This document shows, piece by piece, positions 58,132 through 64,000 of a DNA stretch of 64,000 nt. Position 1 is the first letter of the stretch; each line of letters starts with the position of its first letter. A program made the position numbers and the translations under genes. This stretch comes from Sulfolobus islandicus Y.N.15.51 (GTDB lineage: Archaea > Thermoproteota > Thermoprotei_A > Sulfolobales > Sulfolobaceae): contig NC_012623.1 in NCBI RefSeq assembly GCF_000022485.1, positions 2,748,166 through 2,812,165 on the forward strand, in the 5' to 3' direction. The notes under the pieces are model-generated. The model was not told where the DNA came from, searched no databases, and saw only the letters and a program-made list of their open reading frames with translations.

Positions 58132-58929
58132 ATGAATTTTATTACATTTGCTGAGAAGTTAGGAATTGATCGGGAAGCTGCGATAAAAGTTTATAGACTA
58201 TTTGATGGTGGTTACTTTGAAAGTTTATACTATACAAAGCCTCCTATTCTTCATAAGCTTAGGGAATGGCCTAGAAAATACTTAAGTAAAAAACTTGTAT
58301 TAATAAGAAATATTCAATTAAACCAAGCGTTTGAAGCCCTAATATGGGCAGATATAATAGCAATCTATGGGATGTCTTCGAAATTAATTGATAGACCATT
58401 CAAATATGATATTTTGGAGAAAAATGTGGAGTACGTATATGAAGAGATTAAAAAGTACTCTCTATCCAATAATTTTACAGATTATCCCATGGCTTTGAGT
58501 TTAGATTTTGTTAAGGTAGATTTTTCGCCATTCATAAATGACTTAACCAATAAAAGAAGAGAGGAGATGAAAGCTAGTGATTCAGAAATAATTAATGATA
58601 TTGCGTATGATAGCAAATTAATGGAAGAAATAAAGGTTAAATATCCTTGGGCTAAGAACGTCAAAAGAGAGAACGCTGTAAGGGCATTTCAGTTATCTGA
58701 AAGAGTAAATGAATTTGTAGACTATGTTATACCATATATATATTATTTAGCTGCCTCAAAAACACTTCATTTTGATTATACTCTCATAAGTAATATGATT
58801 TCAGATACAATAAAAATAGTTGAAGAAGAAGGAAGTAAGGCAATAAAAGAACAAGAAGTAAGCAGTGAATACCAACGAAAAGTAAGAGAACTTTTCCAAC
58901 TTATTATTACTACACTTAATTACTTTTAG
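58132..58929 (+). CDS. Hypothetical helical protein, 265 aa
   Basis: A mostly helical soluble protein (FITFAEKLGIDREAAIKVYR, LRKYLSKKLVLIRNIQLNQ as predicted helices) with no recognised motif or signal. The C-terminal half has YVIPYIYYLAASKTLHFDYT, which may be buried helices. Starts at ATG 58132 after a T-rich stretch (TTTTTACTTATCC) that likely ends the upstream transcript. It lies between the malonyl-CoA reductase-type gene and a small gene, all on the plus strand. Function unknown; conserved in Sulfolobales is likely but not checked. Confidence 0.55.
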   Translation: MNFITFAEKLGIDREAAIKVYRLFDGGYFESLYYTKPPILHKLREWPRKYLSKKLVLIRNIQLNQAFEALIWADIIAIYGMSSKLIDRPFKYDILEKNVEYVYEEIKKYSLSNNFTDYPMALSLDFVKVDFSPFINDLTNKRREEMKASDSEIINDIAYDSKLMEEIKVKYPWAKNVKRENAVRAFQLSERVNEFVDYVIPYIYYLAASKTLHFDYTLISNMISDTIKIVEEEGSKAIKEQEVSSEYQRKVRELFQLIITTLNYF

Positions 58930-58961
58930 GTTTATATACTATTTCGGCATAAAGATAATAC

Positions 58962-59306
58962 GTGACAACAAGAGGAAAAGAACAACAGAAAAAGAGAAGA
59001 TACAGTGAAAGTATCACTGCGTTCAAGAAAGAATTAAAAGCACTGAGCTTTGAGCCAATTTATGGAGAATCAATAAAGGATATCATAGCTAGATTAACGG
59101 TAAAAATAGAGGATATTGCAAACCAGTACAAATATGCAGTGGAATTTCCAGAAAAGGCTGAAATAGAGGCTGAAGGAGATGTTTACTATTTCATATATCC
59201 TATAACCTTAAAGACGAAGACAGGAAGGAAAAAGATCTATCTTCATGTTCAATATCTCATGTATGATCAAAATCAATGGGCCGGAATGATAACTGGAGTT
59301 AAATGA
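58962..59306 (+). CDS. Hypothetical protein, 114 aa
   Basis: A basic N-terminus (TTRGKEQQKKRRYSESITAF) followed by a small alpha/beta domain (IIARLTVKIEDIANQYKY, GDVYYFIYPITLKTKTGRKK, IYLHVQYLMYDQNQWAGMI). No family recognised. The start is GTG at 58962. GTTTATATAC lies about 26 bases upstream, a TATA-like box at the expected distance. It overlaps the convergent S53 protease gene by 8 bases. Confidence 0.55.
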   Translation: MTTRGKEQQKKRRYSESITAFKKELKALSFEPIYGESIKDIIARLTVKIEDIANQYKYAVEFPEKAEIEAEGDVYYFIYPITLKTKTGRKKIYLHVQYLMYDQNQWAGMITGVK

Positions 59307-62300
59307 ATTTCTTTCTTCTTACCCTTATTAGGATTAAAATAAAGATCGTTATAATATCTAACACAACACCTATAACCAAAATTGAATTATTGCCTAAACT
59401 TGGATACCTTGATTTAGCGAAATTATTACCAATTGTTGTGATGTAGTTTACGTTACTACCTATAGTGCTATTTATATTTATTATTTGAGAATTAACTAAA
59501 CTTACATTTAATGCCCTAGAATTGATTAAGGTAACCGAACCATTGTCAACTATTAGATTACGTATTATACTATTAACAAACGTTGCATTATGTCCAACTA
59601 TTACAGCATTATCTATGAACTCATTGAAGGCTATAGTACCATTGAATACATGCACATAAACGTATGGCAAGACAACGAATTGACCGGAAGGTGATATTGG
59701 ATTTATGGATAAGGTATTAATGTTTAGTGTGGCAGGGAAACTCGTAGGAATTCCATCCGCGGATATCCCCTCCACGTAAACATACCAATAACCAGATATA
59801 CCATAGGTAGAATAGCCCAAGGAATTGGAAGAAGATCCACTAGGGATTTGTAATTGACCAATCCAACTGCCGTTAAAGTATGTTAAAGGAACACTATATT
59901 GTAGTTGTAAGTTGTCAAACTGACTAGAAAGATAAGAAGGAAGAATAATCGCGGAAAATGAGCCATACTTGACTTCTGTACCGTTAGGATAAGTAATATT
60001 AGCTATTACGTAAATCTGTTGGTTTTGATATGCAATACTGGTATTAGGTATTATTCTAACTTTAACATTAAGTGAGTAAGGTGCGATGTAAATTTGAGTC
60101 ACACCTATGCCTTCTGCAGTAAAGTTAGAAGTGTTATAAATTGCCTTAGTTGCAACATAATAGTATCCCGGCTTTAATTTTGGCAAGGTAATTTGGGTTA
60201 TATATATTAAGGTATTCTGATAAGTAATTGCATTAACGGGTTTAGAGTAAACTTCATCACCGGATATATTATAGAAACTTACCGTAACGTTGGGAGATCC
60301 TATTGCTAAAGCTTCAGCAAGGATCGTAACGTTTTGACCAGGGGAGACTACAACTGGGTTTGTAAAGACTGGAGGATAGATTGCGTCAAGAATATATATT
60401 CCACTAACAAATTCGTCAAAACCAAACACATTCGGTATTTTAATAAAGTAGACTCCACTTACAATATTACTTGGAAACTGATAGACCCCAGTAAGATAAC
60501 CCAATTCTATTTGGATACCTAAAACGGAAAGGTTTATCACTGGAGTTCTTTGCAATTGAACACTAGAAACAATTGACATTTTATTATCCATCTGGTCATA
60601 TTTGTATATTATAGCTGTAAGATTTGGAGGATTCTTCACTAGAGAACCATTAGGATAAATAAGTTGAACTACTATAGGAACGGATTCAGGTTCTGGGAAT
60701 AGCGCAATAGGCGGAAAAACGAATCGAGCCTGATAACCAATAGTAACATAAGTAGACCCATCTAAATTACCCGCTTTTACCACTACTTCTTCTATACCAC
60801 TTCCTTCTGCAATAAACTCACCAACCCAATAAGTCCCATTAAACGACAATGAGAACTGCTGAACAACAGAACTCCCATTATAAACCATTCCGATTACACT
60901 TGAAGGCTTTATTCCAGTAATATTAGCAACTACTTTTACGACTTGCCCATCTAAATATGTACTATTATAAACTGCAACAACAATATTAGGTGAATGCATC
61001 ACTTTAGGTAATAATTGATATAAATATCCAGCATTTATTGATCCTAAACCAGTTACAGGATTAAGCTCAGAGGAGTTAACGTAATAAGGTGTATTATACC
61101 CGAACCTTATAGGTGTTAGTGTGCTTGTATTTCTTAGCTCATAAAGGTAAGAATTTACAAATCCTAGCTTACCATAATCTTGAGTCATTAAGTCAATGAT
61201 CCCGCTAACTATTGGTGTAGCTAATGATGTACCTCCAACTAGGTAGGTTTGGTTGTAGTAATATAAGATAAAGGCACCAGTATACGGGTTAGCATCAGCT
61301 ACAACATCTGGGACTAATCTAAAACCGCTAATGGCTTGGTACCAAGGAGATGGAAACAATGTACTATATCCACCAGTAGAAGCTCCTAATACGCTTTCAC
61401 CGCTCCACGCTGTCTCCATAGTCTTATTCCCAGATATATAAACAGAAGAACCACCCACTGCTAAAACATAAGGTATAGAAGCTGGAAATATTACGGAACC
61501 TTGAGGAGCTAAGAAGTAGTTATAACCATTTCCGCCCGCATCACCAGATGCTGCAGTGAAAGTAATTCCCTCTACCTCACCTAGCCAATATTCATACATT
61601 AACGAATTGACATATGAAAGAGGAATTAGACCTAAATCTACGTAAAGTTCGGGTATACCAAAACTTTGCGATAATACGTTTACCTCATCTTGTTGAATTA
61701 TATATGCTATAATTGCAGGAAGAGGAACATTTGGATTGGCAACATATAAAACAATTCCGGCATCAGGAGCTACAATATGAGCGTACTCAACATCTAAAGA
61801 AATCTCCATTGCCCAACCTGTTGAGATACCATCATTAGGATTATAAGCTCCTATAGGGACGATTTTAAAGAATGGAGGATTAGAAATATTATACTGTTTG
61901 TCAAATTCTTGTAATTGTTCCTGTATGTAGGGGTCGCCGTAGAAGTCCAATATGCCTATAGCGGTGCCTTTTCCAGTTATATTATGGACATATAACCAGC
62001 TAATATTATAAGCATTGAGTAATTGACTAGGCCTTAACGCGTTATATGCAACCGCTTGTGTAATGTTATAAAATGTTGTAGGCTTATTTAGAATTAGCGA
62101 AGTAATATTGGTGCCTATTACGATAGCGTTAGAAATTACTGGAGAGCCAGCAAACTCATAGAATCTCTTCCCATTGAACTCATAAACGTAGAACTTTCCA
62201 TTTAATGCTCTCTCTAACTGGGAGACAGTACCACTAGCTAATATTACGTTCATATAACTGGTTGTGGATATATTCGATTGCCTTAACTGAGATAAGGTCT

Positions 62301-62535
62301 TTGATATTTCCTGAGTTGGAACGAAAAGTTTCTCCAATTGACTCTGATTTAATATTACATGTTCTTGAACGTATTGTTGTAAAAGGGGTAAATTACTCGG
62401 TGGAAAAACTATAGCTACCGTTAAGTAATAGTTTGGAGATAATGTGGAGATGGGTTGGTTATTTATATTGGTCATAGTCAATGGTAAAACGACACCACTT
62501 AAGGCTAAAATCATTAAAAATATACTCCATGTCAT
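59299..62535 (-). CDS. S53 (sedolisin/kumamolisin-type) secreted protease, second copy
   Basis: A 1078-residue preproprotease of the same layout as 14151-18074. Signal peptide (FLMILALSGVVLPLTMT), pro-kumamolisin domain (about 35-165), catalytic domain with WAMEISLDVEYAHIVAP (Glu/Asp, about 240-256), AASGDAGGN (Asp, about 330) and VGGTSLATPIVSGII (Ser, about 434), then beta-rich domains and a C-terminal membrane anchor ending in IRVRRKKFI. Many Asn-X-Ser/Thr sites. Its catalytic part resembles the first copy but the C-terminal region has fewer repeats. It is not linked to a PNGase A-like gene. It should act on proteins outside the cell in acid. Confidence 0.9.
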   Translation of the reverse strand: MTWSIFLMILALSGVVLPLTMTNINNQPISTLSPNYYLTVAIVFPPSNLPLLQQYVQEHVILNQSQLEKLFVPTQEISKTLSQLRQSNISTTSYMNVILASGTVSQLERALNGKFYVYEFNGKRFYEFAGSPVISNAIVIGTNITSLILNKPTTFYNITQAVAYNALRPSQLLNAYNISWLYVHNITGKGTAIGILDFYGDPYIQEQLQEFDKQYNISNPPFFKIVPIGAYNPNDGISTGWAMEISLDVEYAHIVAPDAGIVLYVANPNVPLPAIIAYIIQQDEVNVLSQSFGIPELYVDLGLIPLSYVNSLMYEYWLGEVEGITFTAASGDAGGNGYNYFLAPQGSVIFPASIPYVLAVGGSSVYISGNKTMETAWSGESVLGASTGGYSTLFPSPWYQAISGFRLVPDVVADANPYTGAFILYYYNQTYLVGGTSLATPIVSGIIDLMTQDYGKLGFVNSYLYELRNTSTLTPIRFGYNTPYYVNSSELNPVTGLGSINAGYLYQLLPKVMHSPNIVVAVYNSTYLDGQVVKVVANITGIKPSSVIGMVYNGSSVVQQFSLSFNGTYWVGEFIAEGSGIEEVVVKAGNLDGSTYVTIGYQARFVFPPIALFPEPESVPIVVQLIYPNGSLVKNPPNLTAIIYKYDQMDNKMSIVSSVQLQRTPVINLSVLGIQIELGYLTGVYQFPSNIVSGVYFIKIPNVFGFDEFVSGIYILDAIYPPVFTNPVVVSPGQNVTILAEALAIGSPNVTVSFYNISGDEVYSKPVNAITYQNTLIYITQITLPKLKPGYYYVATKAIYNTSNFTAEGIGVTQIYIAPYSLNVKVRIIPNTSIAYQNQQIYVIANITYPNGTEVKYGSFSAIILPSYLSSQFDNLQLQYSVPLTYFNGSWIGQLQIPSGSSSNSLGYSTYGISGYWYVYVEGISADGIPTSFPATLNINTLSINPISPSGQFVVLPYVYVHVFNGTIAFNEFIDNAVIVGHNATFVNSIIRNLIVDNGSVTLINSRALNVSLVNSQIININSTIGSNVNYITTIGNNFAKSRYPSLGNNSILVIGVVLDIITIFILILIRVRRKKFI

Positions 62536-62753
62536 TAAAGTAAGTTGGTTTCTGAGTGTATATAGTTTTTTCCAAACTTCAAACCTTCTAACCCTTTTTA
62601 ACTCCCCGGTTAAAGAGGAACAAGGATCACGTAAAAATATCTTTTTAAGGTAATTTAGAAACTTTTAATTAAAGAACAGAATAAACAACGCATTTTAGTG
62701 TTGAAAAAAGTTAGCAATGATTTTAAATTTCTATATAGTAGAGTGAGAATTTG

Positions 62754-63992
62754 ATGCAAAAGATACCAGAAGATGGAGAAGTAATTAAATTTGAAAATGG
62801 GAAATGGATTGTACCAAAAAAGCCAATAATTCTGTATGTTGAAGGAGACGGAATAGGACCGGAAATAACACATGCTGCAATGAAAGTCATAAACAAAGCA
62901 GTAGAAAAAGCTTATGGATCTGATAGGGAAATTAAGTGGGTAGAAGTTCTAGCAGGAGATAAGGCAGAAAAGCTAACCGGAAATAGATTTCCTAAAGAGT
63001 CAGAGGAATTAATAGAGAAATATAGGGTCTTATTAAAGGGCCCACTAGAAACACCAATAGGCAAAGGTTGGAAATCCATCAATGTGGCAATTAGATTAAT
63101 GTTGGATCTTTATGCAAATATAAGACCAGTAAAATACATTCCAGGTATAGAAAGCCCCATTAAGAACGCAGATAAGATTGACCTTATAATATTTAGGGAA
63201 AATACTGATGATTTATACAGAGGAATAGAGTATCCTTATGACAGTGAACAAGCGAAGAAGATTAGAGATTTTCTAAGAAAGGAGTTGGGAGTAGAAGTGG
63301 AGGATGATACTGGAATTGGTATAAAGCTTATCAGTAAATTTAAGACACAAAGAATTGCAAGAATGGCCATAAAGTACGCCATAGACCATAAACGAAAGAA
63401 AGTTACAATAATGCATAAAGGTAATGTGATGAAATATACCGAAGGAGCGTTTAGAGAATGGTCATATGAAGTTGCAACAAAAGAATTTAGGGATTATGTA
63501 GTTACTGAAGAAGAGGTAACAAAGAACTATAATGGAGTACCTCCTTCTGGGAGGGTTATAATAAATGATAGGATAGCTGATAATATGTTCCAACAGATAA
63601 TTATCAGACCAGACGAATATGATATAATATTAGCACCTAATGTAAATGGGGATTACATATCAGATGCAGCTGGTGCATTGGTAGGAAACATTGGAATGTT
63701 AGGTGGTGCAAATATAGGAGATACTGGAGGTATGTTCGAGGCAATACACGGTACAGCACCTAAATATGCTGGTAAGAATGTTGCAAATCCCACGGGAATA
63801 ATAAAAGGTGGAGAGTTAATGTTAAGGTTTATGGGATGGGATAAAGCAGCTGACTTAATAGATTCTGCAATTATGGAGTCCATAAAGCAAAAGAAGGTTA
63901 CCCAAGATCTAGCCAGGTTTATGGGTGTGAGAGCATTATCAACAACTGAATATACTGATGAGTTAATATCGATAATCGATATGTTATCTTAA
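62754..63992 (+). CDS. icd: NADP-dependent isocitrate dehydrogenase
   Basis: A 412-residue isocitrate dehydrogenase of the citric acid cycle. VEGDGIGPEITHAAMKVI (about residues 27-44), PLETPIGKGWKSINVAIRLM, LYANIRPVKYIPGIESPIKN, IFRENTDDLYRGIEY, IMHKGNVMKYTEGAF and IHGTAPKYAGKNVANPTGII are all typical; substrate-binding Ser, Arg, Tyr and Lys are in place. KYAGKN after HGTAP is consistent with NADP use. The chosen ATG at 62754 is favoured over an upstream TTG at 62751; TATA-like CTATATAG lies about 26 bases before. The stop is followed by a T run at the window end that may be its terminator. Confidence 0.94.
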   Translation: MQKIPEDGEVIKFENGKWIVPKKPIILYVEGDGIGPEITHAAMKVINKAVEKAYGSDREIKWVEVLAGDKAEKLTGNRFPKESEELIEKYRVLLKGPLETPIGKGWKSINVAIRLMLDLYANIRPVKYIPGIESPIKNADKIDLIIFRENTDDLYRGIEYPYDSEQAKKIRDFLRKELGVEVEDDTGIGIKLISKFKTQRIARMAIKYAIDHKRKKVTIMHKGNVMKYTEGAFREWSYEVATKEFRDYVVTEEEVTKNYNGVPPSGRVIINDRIADNMFQQIIIRPDEYDIILAPNVNGDYISDAAGALVGNIGMLGGANIGDTGGMFEAIHGTAPKYAGKNVANPTGIIKGGELMLRFMGWDKAADLIDSAIMESIKQKKVTQDLARFMGVRALSTTEYTDELISIIDMLS

Positions 63993-64000
63993 TTTTTTTT

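Overview
The window looks like a chromosome segment of a thermoacidophilic crenarchaeon of the Saccharolobus/Sulfolobus group. Supporting signs: a Sso7d-type chromatin protein (18215-18409) almost identical in sequence to what I remember of Sso7d; AT-rich DNA with AGA/AGG/ATA-rich codon use; TATA boxes about 26 bases before start codons (leaderless promoters); GTG and TTG starts; DUF929 and S53 surface proteins; class III signal-peptide pilins; ISC-type insertion sequences; and a malonyl-CoA reductase-type dehydrogenase of the Sulfolobales carbon cycle.

Layout. 0.5-9 kb: housekeeping and metabolic genes (SfsA, VIT-type iron transporter with ferritin-like domain, BluB-like flavoenzyme, dihydrolipoamide dehydrogenase-like enzyme, MFS carrier). 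9-12.4 kb: nucleotidyltransferase-like protein, then a glutamine-synthetase-like ligase overlapping an amidohydrolase. 12.3-18.1 kb: secreted S53 protease followed by a PNGase A-like deglycosylase. 18.2-24.7 kb: Sso7d, a C2H2 mini-protein with tandem operator-like repeats, then a leftward pilus-type operon (pilin, two glycoprotein-like anchored proteins, a large membrane protein, an APC permease). 24.2-31.6 kb: an IS graveyard bounded by a 524/521-base inverted duplication of the pilin gene; it holds an intact IS110 element inside an IS5 relic, a broken IS110 interrupted by an IS5-like element, a decayed IS1, and one ATPase-like gene. 31.6-46.4 kb: DUF2203, molybdopterin oxidoreductase, rhodanese, a third pilin-like protein, M1 aminopeptidase, endonuclease IV, HAD phosphatases, METTL5-like methyltransferase, a 1000-residue FAD/Fe-S dehydrogenase, HIT protein, and a DTG-type aspartic protease with an RHH/DUF5678 partner. 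46.6-47.0 kb: a transposase-less derivative of the IS110 element. 47-64 kb: Nudix, chlorite-dismutase-like haem protein, split glutamine-dependent NAD synthetase, LysO-like exporter, malonyl-CoA reductase, second S53 protease, isocitrate dehydrogenase.

The main discovery candidate is the IS110 pair. The 5' noncoding part of the intact element (26048-26343, minus strand) and the same part of the mini-element (46617-46880, plus strand) align closely and look like a bridge RNA. At one homologous position the two differ, and each carries a 7-base guide exactly complementary to its own right-hand insertion flank (core CT plus five bases). A second conserved segment is complementary to the element's own left end. 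This suggests an RNA-guided archaeal IS110 system and a non-autonomous, guide-carrying derivative. Other notable points: two genes that appear to start at ATT, the pilin inverted duplication with a 12-T/9-T tract, and operator-like repeats before the Sso7d and C2H2 genes.
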